From Kolteria novifilia (lineage in GTDB: Bacteria; Planctomycetota; Planctomycetia; Kolteriales; Kolteriaceae), in NCBI GenBank assembly GCA_007748055.1, contig CP036279.1, positions 7,502,001-7,566,000 of the forward strand: a stretch of 64,000 bases of DNA, read 5' to 3'. Positions 10,060 through 18,313 of this stretch are shown here, one piece after another (positions within the stretch are counted from its first letter, which is position 1; every line of letters begins with the position of its first letter). Under the pieces are notes generated by a model. It was given only the letters and a program-made list of their open reading frames with translations. It was not told the DNA's origin and ran no database searches. A program made the translations under genes and the position numbers.

Positions 10060-10758
10060 GTGAACCTCTCCCCCGTGGTGGAGAGTCAATTCAGAGGGAA
10101 GACGACGTGGACCGTTTTCCCACCCACGGACAAGGAGCGAGCACTGAGCCACACCTACAAGTACGCCCGACCGGCGCTCACGGTGGATGTCGCCGTCTTC
10201 GCGCCCATCGACGGAGAACTCCAGGTTCTCCTCATTCGTCGGGCCAGCGAGCCGTTTCGCGATCGCTGGGCTCTTCCTGGCGGTTTCGTCGAGCCCGAGG
10301 AGCCCATCTCGCTGGCGGCCCTTCGCGAACTCCAGGAGGAGACCGGGCTGCGACCACGGAAGTTCTATCCGGTCGGCGCCTACGGGGATCCGGGGCGCGA
10401 TCCGCGTGGCTGGACCGTTTCGGCCCTGTTCTACACCATTGTCGATGCCGCCGGGCACGTGCCGGACGCCCAGAGCGACGCGAAAGAAGCCGGTTGGAAG
10501 TCGACTCGATTGCCGCCGCCGCTCGCCTTCGATCATCGCGTCCTGGTGAGTGACGCACTCGCGCGGATGCGCGATGATCTCTACACGCAACCGGTCGCGA
10601 CCGACCTTTTTCCCGCGCGATTCGAGGAAGAGTTGCTCGTGAAGCGGTTCGCCGAACTGGGAGCCGGCGAAGACGATCCCTGTCGCCTCGTTCGCCGACT
10701 CACCGACGCCGGACTCTTGACAACCGAAGAGCATGGCCTCTTTTGCTGGGTCACTTGA
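10060..10758 (+). CDS. Nudix hydrolase
   Basis: A Nudix-family pyrophosphohydrolase of about 232 residues, cleaving a nucleoside diphosphate linked to another group, with Mg2+ bound by the Nudix box. The box is canonical, G75-x5-E81-x7-R89-E-L-x-E93-E-x-G96-L. The C-terminal extension of about 100 residues after the Nudix fold, including a winged-helix-like stretch (RFEEELLVKRFAEL, VRRLTDAGLL), resembles the NrtR/ADP-ribose type rather than MutT, but the regulator assignment is not secure. The start given is a GTG; the conserved fold starts only at about residue 35 (YARPALTVDVAVF), so the true start may be downstream at a non-ATG codon. Confidence 0.85.
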   Translation: MNLSPVVESQFRGKTTWTVFPPTDKERALSHTYKYARPALTVDVAVFAPIDGELQVLLIRRASEPFRDRWALPGGFVEPEEPISLAALRELQEETGLRPRKFYPVGAYGDPGRDPRGWTVSALFYTIVDAAGHVPDAQSDAKEAGWKSTRLPPPLAFDHRVLVSDALARMRDDLYTQPVATDLFPARFEEELLVKRFAELGAGEDDPCRLVRRLTDAGLLTTEEHGLFCWVT

Positions 10759-10783
10759 GCCTCTCGCGTCTTGATTGGCAAAT

Positions 10784-10965
10784 TCATTGCCCAAGAGACT
10801 GCTGGGTGCCAATCCCTCGCTCGACGGGGGCATGCCAATAGGATCCACGCTCGACGGGGGCATGCAAATAGGATCCACGCTCGACGGGGGCATGCGGGAG
10901 GCGCCTGTGATTGGGCAATCTCCCGCACGATATGAGAGCCGAGATTTCATGAACGAACTTGCCCA
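10784..10965. repeat. intergenic palindromic repeat, left copy flanking glyA, with 30-bp tandem units
   Basis: Contains a 30-bp unit (core CGCTCGACGGGGGCATGC) repeated with exact 30-base spacing at about 10819, 10849 and 10879, the last truncated. The following block, GCGCCTGTGAT...GGGCAAT...CGCACGAT...GCCGAGAT...CGAACTTGCC, recurs downstream of glyA at 12484-12553 with scattered differences. It is therefore a member of a dispersed repeat family that borders glyA on both sides in the same orientation. Confidence 0.85.
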
Positions 10966-11163
10966 TCAAGTCGCTGGCGAATCGACGTACTCATCGATGC
11001 GGCCTCCGCTCGGCAGGAACGATGTTGTCTGCCAACGGTGCTCGGCTAGACATAGAGGAAACGCCTCCCCATCACCCGTGATCGCTCACGACGTTCCCCT
11101 TTGGTGACGAATGTCGGGCAGGCTTCCCCGAGACACAATCCTTGCGGTAGGAGAAGGACATCC
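10966..11163 (+). promoter_or_regulatory. glyA leader region
   Basis: About 200 bases upstream of glyA, after the repeat block. The Shine-Dalgarno GGAGAAGG sits just before the ATG at 11164. I looked for a glycine or other riboswitch and recognised none. Confidence 0.35.
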
Positions 11164-12426
11164 ATGGAAGTGCTTAAAGCGGCGGATCCGTCGGTCTGGC
11201 AAGCGATCATGGACGAACAGGCCCGGCAACTCTCCGGACTGGAGATGATCGCGTCAGAGAATTACACCAGTGCCGCGGTCCTGGAGTGCCAGGGTTCGGT
11301 GCTGACCAACAAGTACGCCGAGGGCTATCCCGGGCGGCGCTACTACGGCGGCTGCGAACACGTCGATGTCGTCGAGCGGCTCGCCATCGAACGCGCCACC
11401 GAGCTGTTCGGCGCCGAAGCCGTCAACGTGCAGCCCCACTCGGGCGCCTCGGCCAACCTCGCGGCCTTCTTCGCCACCATCAAGCCCGGCGACACCATCC
11501 TCACGATGGATCTGGCCCACGGCGGCCACCTGACACACGGCAGCCCCGTCAACTTCTCCGGCAAGCTCTACCGCGTCGTCCACTACGGCGTCGATCGCAA
11601 GACCGAGTGCATCGACTACGACCAAGTGGCGGCCTTGGCTCGCGCGGAGAAGCCCGCGCTGATCCTCGCCGGCGCCAGCGCCTATCCCCGCGTGATCGAC
11701 TTCGCCCCCTTCGCGGAGATCGCCAACGAGGTCGGCGCGATCTTCATGGTCGACATGGCACACATCGCCGGACTGATCGCGGGGGGCGCCCATCCGAGCC
11801 CGGTTCCCTACGCCGACATCGTCACCTCGACGACGCACAAGACCCTCCGTGGCCCACGCAGCGGCTTCATCCTCTGCAAGGAGCAGTTCGGCAAACCGAT
11901 CAACTCGTCGATCTTCCCTGGTGCCCAAGGCGGTCCCTTGATGCATGTCGTGGCCGCAAAGGCGGTCGCGTTCGGCGAGGCGTTGCAGCCCTCCTTCAAG
12001 GAGTACGCCAACCAAGTCGTCGCCAACGCCAAGGTTCTCGCGGAAGAACTGACCGCGGGAGGCCTCCGGATCACCAGCGGCGGTACCGACAACCATCTCG
12101 TCCTCGTCGACGTGACGAAGATGGAAGGGATGACCGGCAAGATCGCCGAGAAGTCGCTCGACAAGGCGGGGATCACCGTCAACAAGAACATGATCCCCTA
12201 CGATGAGCGCAAGCCGCTCGATCCCTCCGGGATTCGGCTCGGCACGCCGGCGTTGACGACGCGTGGGATGAAGGAGGCGGAGATCAAGAAGGTCTCCGCG
12301 TGGATCCTCGAAGCGCTCGCCGCCGCCGACAACGAGGACCGTCTCGGCCAGATCCGGGCCGCGATCGCCGAGTTCTGCAACGACTACCCCGTTCCCGGCA
12401 TCGAACAACCGACCGCCGTTGGCTAG
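11164..12426 (+). CDS. glyA: serine hydroxymethyltransferase
   Basis: A 420-residue PLP enzyme that interconverts serine plus tetrahydrofolate with glycine plus 5,10-methylene-tetrahydrofolate in the cytoplasm, feeding one-carbon metabolism. The length matches bacterial GlyA. Visible signatures include the N-terminal [28 protein letters not shown], the PLP-lysine motif [14 protein letters not shown], and FPGAQGGPL. The start at 11164 is chosen for its position six bases after GGAGAAGG and because the conserved protein starts there; the open frame runs back to 11101 without support. It is monocistronic in appearance, with related repeats on both sides. Confidence 0.97.
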   Translation: MEVLKAADPSVWQAIMDEQARQLSGLEMIASENYTSAAVLECQGSVLTNKYAEGYPGRRYYGGCEHVDVVERLAIERATELFGAEAVNVQPHSGASANLAAFFATIKPGDTILTMDLAHGGHLTHGSPVNFSGKLYRVVHYGVDRKTECIDYDQVAALARAEKPALILAGASAYPRVIDFAPFAEIANEVGAIFMVDMAHIAGLIAGGAHPSPVPYADIVTSTTHKTLRGPRSGFILCKEQFGKPINSSIFPGAQGGPLMHVVAAKAVAFGEALQPSFKEYANQVVANAKVLAEELTAGGLRITSGGTDNHLVLVDVTKMEGMTGKIAEKSLDKAGITVNKNMIPYDERKPLDPSGIRLGTPALTTRGMKEAEIKKVSAWILEALAAADNEDRLGQIRAAIAEFCNDYPVPGIEQPTAVG

Positions 12427-12432
12427 GGTCCT

Positions 12433-12553
12433 GATTGCTCAAGAGGCTCCTTGGGTGTCATGCCCACGCTCGCCGTGGGCATGCGGGACACGCCTGTGAT
12501 GGGGCAATTTCGCACACGATCTGAGGGCCGAGATGTCATGTAGCGAACTTGCC
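12433..12553. repeat. intergenic palindromic repeat, right copy flanking glyA
   Basis: Direct-orientation relative of the 10784-10965 block. It opens ATTGCTCAAGAGGCT, continues with the palindrome CCCACGCTCGCCGTGGGC, and ends with the same GCCGAGAT...CGAACTTGCC tail. It has one palindrome where the left copy has expanded 30-bp units. Confidence 0.8.
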
Positions 12554-12562
12554 AGCCAAACA

Positions 12563-12620
12563 CTAGCGCACCGGCCCATCTAAGTCTTGGGGTGCCACTG
12601 GCTGCTTGTCAGCCAGTTCC
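12563..12620 (+). repeat. 58-bp dispersed palindromic element, copy 1
   Basis: Starts CTAGCGCACCGG and ends in a perfect hairpin with arms ACTGGCTG (12597-12604) and CAGCCAGT (12610-12617) around CTTGT. The whole element recurs in opposite orientation at 28633-28690, with partial copies at 20963 and 54531. Confidence 0.85.
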
Positions 12621-12769
12621 AAAGGGTTGGGGTTGCACCAACACCAACTGCAAGTCGGAACAGAGCACTCGTTCGTCACGATCGGACCACGTTTCCCCAA
12701 GATTTGGGCCGCGCCAGCGAATAGGCTGGAGGTTGCCTCGCTCGTCACGTCACTTGGGGAACGACGTCC

Positions 12770-13315
12770 ATGGATCGCAAGATAGACCCGCGTCACGATC
12801 AGATTCGGCCGGTCCTTCGCCTTGTCGGACCGGCGATGATGGGCGTCGGGGGCATCCTGATCGCCATTGGGATGATCAGCTTTTTCAGTGCGTTCGGCGG
12901 CTTCGGCCCTCCCCGCTTTTTCTGGTGCGCCTTTCTCGGCATCCCACTCTTTGGCATCGGCAGCGGCGTCACCAAATTCGCCTACATGGGCGCGATCACA
13001 CGCTATCTCTCCCAGGAAATCTCGCCGGTCGGCCGCGATACGTTCAACTACATGGCCGACGGGACGCAGGATGGGATTCGCACGATCACCTCGGCGATTA
13101 GCCAGGGACTGGCGTCGGGTGTCGACGATCGTCGGCTGAAAGCCCACTGCCCACAATGTTCATCACTTCAGGACGCCGACGCGAACTTCTGTTCCGCCTG
13201 CGGCGCGGCGATGCCGAAAGAGAAGTTTTGCGCGAGCTGCGGCGCCGAAAACGACCCCGACGCGAAGTTCTGCGACGCGTGTGGCCAGCGGTTTGAATCG
13301 CGATCATTTCGTTGA
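12770..13315 (+). CDS. membrane protein with C-terminal double zinc ribbon
   Basis: A 181-residue protein. Two hydrophobic segments (about residues 20-42 and 50-68) are followed by a short soluble linker and two zinc-ribbon units, CPQC...CSAC and CASC...CDAC, each pair separated by about a dozen residues (residues about 126-177). Eight cysteines in CxxC pairs make metal binding very likely. Such DZANK/zinc-ribbon proteins are common and their roles are generally unknown. It starts with ATG at 12770. Its 3' end overlaps the convergent GT39-like gene by 12 bases. Confidence 0.75.
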   Translation: MDRKIDPRHDQIRPVLRLVGPAMMGVGGILIAIGMISFFSAFGGFGPPRFFWCAFLGIPLFGIGSGVTKFAYMGAITRYLSQEISPVGRDTFNYMADGTQDGIRTITSAISQGLASGVDDRRLKAHCPQCSSLQDADANFCSACGAAMPKEKFCASCGAENDPDAKFCDACGQRFESRSFR

Positions 13316-15016
13316 GAGAGAGAGCCCGTCCGGTTTCGTCTCGACCGCTCCCAACGGAGCGTACGCCACCACCACGTCGTTGCCGAAAATCTCGGTCAGC
13401 GTGACCGTCTTTCCCCCCTTGGAGATGGGAAGGGGACTCTGAAAGGCACGAAGCGGATCGGTCATCAGGACGAGGGGACGGTCGCCGGTGACCTTGAGGA
13501 TCGACTCCGCTTGCGTTCGGTCCGGCGCTTGCGAACGCTGCGCCTCGGGGTAGAGCGATCGCACCGTCAGGAGCAACTGGCTACTGGGTGGTTCACCGAC
13601 AAAGAGCAACAAGTCGACGTTGGGGTACGAGTGCAGACGCTGCGACAGCTGATACCAAGGGTCGTCGCTGCGCCGCGCCGAATTCAACTCACTCAAGGTC
13701 GGCAAGCACGCCAGCAAGACCGTTCCCACCACGTACGACCCGAAGAGCCAACGGCGATCGCGATCGCTGCGTGACGTGAGGCGATAGAGCCATATCAACA
13801 GCGCCGCGGCCAGCACCAACAGGTCGACACCCAAGTGAACGTGCCACTTCTGCCCGGCATTTAGCGGCCCGGCACTGATCCAACTCGGCAGCGAACGCAG
13901 CGCGGCGTTCTGCGCGACGATAAAGACCACCGCGACGAGCATGAAGATCAACTGGACGTAGTAGTCTCGGATCTGTCGCGTCATGATCTGCCCCAGCGTG
14001 TTGACCGCGAGGATGAGCAGTGGGGCGATCGTGAAGAGCAACGTCGCCGGTGTCGGCGCGGTCGTCGAAAAGGCGAGCGAAGCCAAGAGAACCCAAAGAA
14101 GCGGAATCGCGTTGCCGTCGCGAGCGTGCCTCTTGAGGGTCTCGCGCAGCGCCAAAAACAATCCGACGCACGATAGGACGATCGTCGCCGGCATCGTCAT
14201 CGCCAACTCGATCGGTAGCGAGCCCAAATGATCGAGTGTGGGTGGCGCCGGCCAAGGAGAATAAGAACTCAGATGCCAGCCCGCCCCCATGAGGAACGGA
14301 GCGGCGAGGGCGAACCCTCCGACGACCACGGCGACGCCCCCCCAAACGGTGGGCGCCTTGCGCGTCTCGGTGAGGGCTTCGGACATGTTGTCCCCCTCGC
14401 GAATCTGGCGACACACGAACTCCAGCAGGCCGAGCGCCGGCAGCCAGAGAGCGAACAGACCCGACGAAAGCAGCAGACCCGCGAACGAAAACGCGCCCGC
14501 AAAGGTCCAGCGCGACCACAATTCGCCGTCAACCGCGAGATGTTTCAAGTAGAAGACGAAACTCAACAGCGACCAAAAGAGTACCGCTGTCGTCGGTTCG
14601 CCACTTTGAACCTGCTCGAGAAAGAATCGGTTGAGCGTCAGGAGGAAACAACTCAAGAGCGCTGTCGCCTCGTTGCTGATCTCCAGCACGATCCAATAGA
14701 GCGTGCAGATCGAGAGCAGACCGAATAGGTAGCTTGGCGTCGGAAGGGTTAGGAAGGGGTCGCCGAAGGGAACCGACAGCACCAGGGCGCACATCCAGGT
14801 GAAAAAGGGAGGGACGGAACTCGTCGGGACCTCGGGAACTTGCCAGGTCCCATCGAGAACATCGAGTCCCAGAAGTCCCCAAACCGCCTGGGCCTCCGTG
14901 AGACTGCCGTAGGACCACGTGTAGAAGGCGGGAAGCGTTGCGGCGATGAGAAGCACCAACGACCGATAGGGCCGTGCGGTGGGAAGTTTGAGCCAAATGG
15001 GAGACGGTCCGCTCAC
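13304..15016 (-). CDS. GT39-like polytopic membrane protein
   Basis: A 570-residue protein with about ten hydrophobic segments and a C-terminal soluble domain, laid out like ArnT/PMT-type GT-C glycosyltransferases, which move sugars from lipid-linked donors on the outer face of the membrane. The first extracytoplasmic loop has GSLTEAQAVWG where active members usually carry an acidic DE-x-x-Y motif, so catalytic competence is uncertain. The C-terminal part (RLHSYPNVDLLLFVGEPPSS) is soluble. The start is a GTG with no strong Shine-Dalgarno. It overlaps the zinc-ribbon gene tail to tail. Confidence 0.7.
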   Translation of the reverse strand: MSGPSPIWLKLPTARPYRSLVLLIAATLPAFYTWSYGSLTEAQAVWGLLGLDVLDGTWQVPEVPTSSVPPFFTWMCALVLSVPFGDPFLTLPTPSYLFGLLSICTLYWIVLEISNEATALLSCFLLTLNRFFLEQVQSGEPTTAVLFWSLLSFVFYLKHLAVDGELWSRWTFAGAFSFAGLLLSSGLFALWLPALGLLEFVCRQIREGDNMSEALTETRKAPTVWGGVAVVVGGFALAAPFLMGAGWHLSSYSPWPAPPTLDHLGSLPIELAMTMPATIVLSCVGLFLALRETLKRHARDGNAIPLLWVLLASLAFSTTAPTPATLLFTIAPLLILAVNTLGQIMTRQIRDYYVQLIFMLVAVVFIVAQNAALRSLPSWISAGPLNAGQKWHVHLGVDLLVLAAALLIWLYRLTSRSDRDRRWLFGSYVVGTVLLACLPTLSELNSARRSDDPWYQLSQRLHSYPNVDLLLFVGEPPSSQLLLTVRSLYPEAQRSQAPDRTQAESILKVTGDRPLVLMTDPLRAFQSPLPISKGGKTVTLTEIFGNDVVVAYAPLGAVETKPDGLSLSTK

Positions 15017-15293
15017 GGCGGCACGAAGGGCGATCTCCTGATTCCGAGTCGACCGAGAAACCGCGATGGGAACACCTCGCCAACGGAGTACAGCGTGATC
15101 ACGGAACGGCCGTCATCCCTCTCCATCTTAGCGTTCTAGCGGATTCGATGCGTCACCACCACGCTGGGGAATTCTCGTGTCTCTTTCTTCGACCGACTCG
15201 ACCCCCGTTGACTTGTCTCGGCTCCGCGACAAAGAATGGTCACGGACCAACAGACCTGCTCGACGGCCGATGCCGGTGACCGCGGAGACCCAC

Positions 15294-15674
15294 ATGCCCA
15301 AACGTGTCCTCAATGTCGGCCAATGTGCCCCCGACCATGGTTCGATCACTCACTTCATCGAGAGTTCGTTCGACGCCAAGGTCGATCGCGGTCACCTCCT
15401 GAAGGACTCCCTGGAGAAGCTGGGAGCCAACGACTACGCCCTGGTCCTGGTCAATCGCAAACTCGACGCCGACTACTCCGACGGCATCGAGATCATCAAA
15501 CATCTCAAGGCGGACGAACGTTTCCGCGATCTGCCGTGCATGCTCGTCTCGAACTATCCCGAATGGCAAGAGAAGGCCGTCGAGGCGGGCGCCGCTCCCG
15601 GTTTCGGGAAATCGGAACTGCGGCAACAGCAAACCCGAGAGAAACTGGCAACGATTCTCGATAGTAGGAGCTGA
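15294..15674 (+). CDS. degenerate response-regulator receiver domain protein
   Basis: A 126-residue stand-alone protein with the alternating strand-helix pattern of a CheY-like receiver. The phospho-acceptor position after strand 3 (YALVLVN54) is asparagine rather than aspartate, the usual acidic pair after strand 1 is missing (RVLNVGQC), while the conserved lysine survives in GFGK106S. It should therefore not be phosphorylated in the usual way and may act as a phosphorylation-independent adaptor. I chose ATG 15294 for its GGAG leader and because the receiver fold starts there. It ends 3 bases before the next gene, whose Shine-Dalgarno lies inside this gene, so the two are probably co-translated. 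Confidence 0.7.
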   Translation: MPKRVLNVGQCAPDHGSITHFIESSFDAKVDRGHLLKDSLEKLGANDYALVLVNRKLDADYSDGIEIIKHLKADERFRDLPCMLVSNYPEWQEKAVEAGAAPGFGKSELRQQQTREKLATILDSRS

Positions 15675-15677
15675 ACC

Positions 15678-16919
15678 ATGCCGAAATGGACGTCGTCCCC
15701 GAATCGGTCCACCTTGTTGGCCCTGGCGATCCTCGTCGGTGGACTGCCATCACTTGTCGCCCTTCGCGCCGACGAGCTAGTGGTCGCCCGTCCCAAACGG
15801 GAGATCGTCGCCCGCTGCGGCGAGGGCTACCTGGAACTCGTCGACGGCTATCGCGTCCTGCACCTGAAGGGTTCCCCCTACGAAATGGGCTACCAGCACG
15901 GCGTGCTACTCAAGGATGAATGCCGCGAATTGCTCCATCACCTCACGCAGGTCAAAGCGAAGGAAGTCAGCCTCGAGTTCATGGGCATGACGGTCTCGCC
16001 GGTGCAGATCATTCAAATGATCTTCGCGTTGCAACGCCCCTACGTGCCGCCGCGCTACGTCGAGGAGTTGGAGGGTCTCGCCGCCGGCGCCGATCTACCC
16101 CTCCAGCAGGCGTTCGTCGCCAACAGCATCCCCGAGCTCTTCCACTGCAGCGGATTCGCACTGCGAAGCGATCTCACGGAATCGGGCTCGATGCTGCACG
16201 GGCGGGTGCTCGACTATGGCATCGACTGGCGACTACAGGAGTTCGCCGTCTTGGTCCTCGCCGAGCCTGAGGGGAAGATTCCCTTCGCCAATATCACCTA
16301 CACCGGGTTCATCGGTTCGGTTGGGGGAATGAACACGCAACAGGTCTCCATCGGAGAGATGGGGGGACGCGGTGCCGGCAAATGGGCTGGGACGCCGATG
16401 GCGTTTCTCGTTCGGCGGGTCTTGGAAGAAGCTGACTCTCTCGACGAAGCGATCGAGATTTTTCGCGATAGCCGGCGCACGTGCGAATACTACTACGTGA
16501 TCGCCGACGCGGAAGCCGACGACGCGGTGGGACTCGATGGCAGTGCCGATCGTTTCGAAGTGATCAAGATGGGCGCATCGCACCCGCGCCTTCCAACACC
16601 GGTCCCCGGAACGGTGCTTCTATCGGCGGGGGATCGCTACGGACATCTCTGCCGGCTGGTGAGCGACGTTCGCGACACGAAGGAGAAGTTCTCGTTCGAG
16701 CGTGCTCGTCGGCTGATGGATGCTCCGGTCGCGATGAAGTCGAACCTTCACAACGTTCTGTTCGCTCCGGGGCTCGGCAAGCTCTGGGTCGCCAACGCCG
16801 GCCCGAACGGCGAGCCGGCCTGGCAGCGGAAGTATTACGGCTTCGACATCAACGAACTACTCACGACCGAGCCCGAAGGCGACGCCCAGGTCTTCGAGTT
16901 GCCGTCCAAAGAAAAGTAG
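15678..16919 (+). CDS. exported C45-type Ntn-hydrolase
   Basis: A 413-residue secreted protein with a signal sequence (STLLALAILVGGLPSLVALRADE). The domain resembles family C45 (acyl-CoA:6-aminopenicillanate acyltransferase-like) Ntn hydrolases: LKGSPYEMGYQHG near residues 63-75, then the likely autoprocessing nucleophile C157 in FHCSGF, followed by MLHGRVLDYGIDW and GFIGSVGGMN. C45 enzymes cleave themselves before the cysteine and then hydrolyse or transfer acyl amides; the natural substrate here is unknown. AGGAG directly precedes the ATG. It is the second gene of a two-gene unit with the degenerate receiver. Confidence 0.8.
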   Translation: MPKWTSSPNRSTLLALAILVGGLPSLVALRADELVVARPKREIVARCGEGYLELVDGYRVLHLKGSPYEMGYQHGVLLKDECRELLHHLTQVKAKEVSLEFMGMTVSPVQIIQMIFALQRPYVPPRYVEELEGLAAGADLPLQQAFVANSIPELFHCSGFALRSDLTESGSMLHGRVLDYGIDWRLQEFAVLVLAEPEGKIPFANITYTGFIGSVGGMNTQQVSIGEMGGRGAGKWAGTPMAFLVRRVLEEADSLDEAIEIFRDSRRTCEYYYVIADAEADDAVGLDGSADRFEVIKMGASHPRLPTPVPGTVLLSAGDRYGHLCRLVSDVRDTKEKFSFERARRLMDAPVAMKSNLHNVLFAPGLGKLWVANAGPNGEPAWQRKYYGFDINELLTTEPEGDAQVFELPSKEK

Positions 16920-17099
16920 GATGGGGCCGCGGCCCACCACGACGAAGGAATGTTGTGCGACGAAGGCAGGGGCGATTGCCCCCTTAGCAAACTTCGCTGC
17001 AACTACTCGACACCGGACTTCGAAAGCCATGGGTGAAGTATTGGGCTTCGTTTCAAGAGTAGGTCGTCGGCCCGAGGCTCAGCCCAAATCGCTGAGCAC

Positions 17100-17702
17100 T
17101 TGCGCAAGAAGCCTGAAGACTCCATAGATGGCCGGGTCGAACGTGCTCTGGAGCTGAACACCTCGCTACAACGTGATATTCCCGTTGCGCCCTTCTTGGG
17201 AGCCGCCACAGAATGTGAGAACACCTATATCGATGGCTACTTCTACAATTGTATTTCAGTCTGCCAAGCGGCTGTCGAAGGTTTGGCCAAGTTTCTATTG
17301 GAACAGAACGGCTTTGCTCAGGGGAAGAACTTCAAAGCTAACTTGGGGATCTTGCAGAAAAACAAGGTCATCTCAAAGGAGTGCAAGAAGGCGTTTGAGA
17401 AGATTCACAAGGACAGGAATGACTTTCACCATGTGAACAAGAACGTCAAACGAGACCCCCACGAACTCAATGCACGAGCGATCGAGTGCCTAGAGAGTCT
17501 CTCCACAATTTGCCTCCTCCTCGGAATTTGTGGGTCATCTCTTGGCTGTTTTGGCGTCCAGTGGGCCAATTCTTCGAGAAACACCGCTGTTTTTGGCTTC
17601 GGAGGCCTGCTGGCAATTGGACCGGCAAATTGCGAATCGTGTTCGAGCCCTCTCTTGCGAGGTGACGAAATTTCGTCACCTCACCGCTTGGCTGGAGAAT
17701 AG
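17100..17702 (+). CDS. probable HEPN/DUF4145-like protein
   Basis: About 200 residues, uncharacterised. Residues about 30-135 form an all-helical region (AATECENTYIDGYFYNCISVCQAAVEGLAKFLLEQ in pattern) like the HEPN fold of DUF4145-type proteins, with a late R-N-D-F-H-H motif that could be the R-x4-H RNase motif of active HEPN toxins. The last 60 residues are low-quality and may result from a frameshift or be non-coding read-through. The start is a TTG at 17100 with an in-frame stop at 17034, so the N-terminus is uncertain. Base composition is visibly less GC-rich than its neighbours, suggesting transfer. No antitoxin-like partner is evident. Confidence 0.5.
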   Translation: MRKKPEDSIDGRVERALELNTSLQRDIPVAPFLGAATECENTYIDGYFYNCISVCQAAVEGLAKFLLEQNGFAQGKNFKANLGILQKNKVISKECKKAFEKIHKDRNDFHHVNKNVKRDPHELNARAIECLESLSTICLLLGICGSSLGCFGVQWANSSRNTAVFGFGGLLAIGPANCESCSSPLLRGDEISSPHRLAGE

Positions 17703-18313
17703 GCTTGGTCCTGGAACGCCAACGCCCGATTCGCCTAAAAAACCAGCCCGGATCGGCTGGGTGACGCCGGGCCCCTGCAAAGACAGCCCACCAGGGTGGC
17801 GTCCGGGTCCCAGACGAGCCGGCCGGCAGAGAAGCAATTTGTCCTCTTTAGGACCCACAGATTCGCCAATAGAGCCCACAATTGAATCGGAACTATTCGC
17901 CTACGAACTTGTCAACGGCGAGTTCGTTCCGGCGCATCCCATCTACTGGCCTACCGACGCGTTGAAGAATGGCCCACCTGCCGGTCGTTGAAGCAACTCA
18001 CCGCCTATCGCTGTCAAACCCTTGTAGGGTTTGCAGCATTTCACCATGTCCACCCAAAGTGCGCTGCGCGACGTTGGGCTTTGCTGTTGCATGCCTTCAG
18101 CATGCACTCGCCATCGCCAAGACGCGTTGTTGGGGCTCCTCGCTGGCGACTTAGTAGTCCGTTGATTTAAGCGGGCCAAGGCGAGAACGAGCCATGCTGG
18201 CCAAGATCAAGCAGGAATAGCGCAGGCGAACCCTTAGATTCGTCGAGGTCTTCCAGCGCCGAGATTGGTCAAGAGAGCAGTTCGCAGCCCGCTGCGAATA
18301 GATCAACGGGCTG
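17703..18313. other. gene-free region with a degenerate composite-element end
   Basis: About 610 bases without a convincing gene. At roughly 18014-18106 it carries a decayed version of the composite palindromic element end seen at 24, 48, 60 and 61 kb: AAACCCTTGTAGGGTTT, then CCCAAAGTGCGC/GCGCGACGTTGGG, then ATGCCTTCAGCAT. The rest shows nothing I recognise. Confidence 0.45.

Noticed and set aside
10966-11163. Riboswitch upstream of glyA
   Set aside because: I looked for glycine, ZTP, THF and SAM motif cores and found none that I could support.
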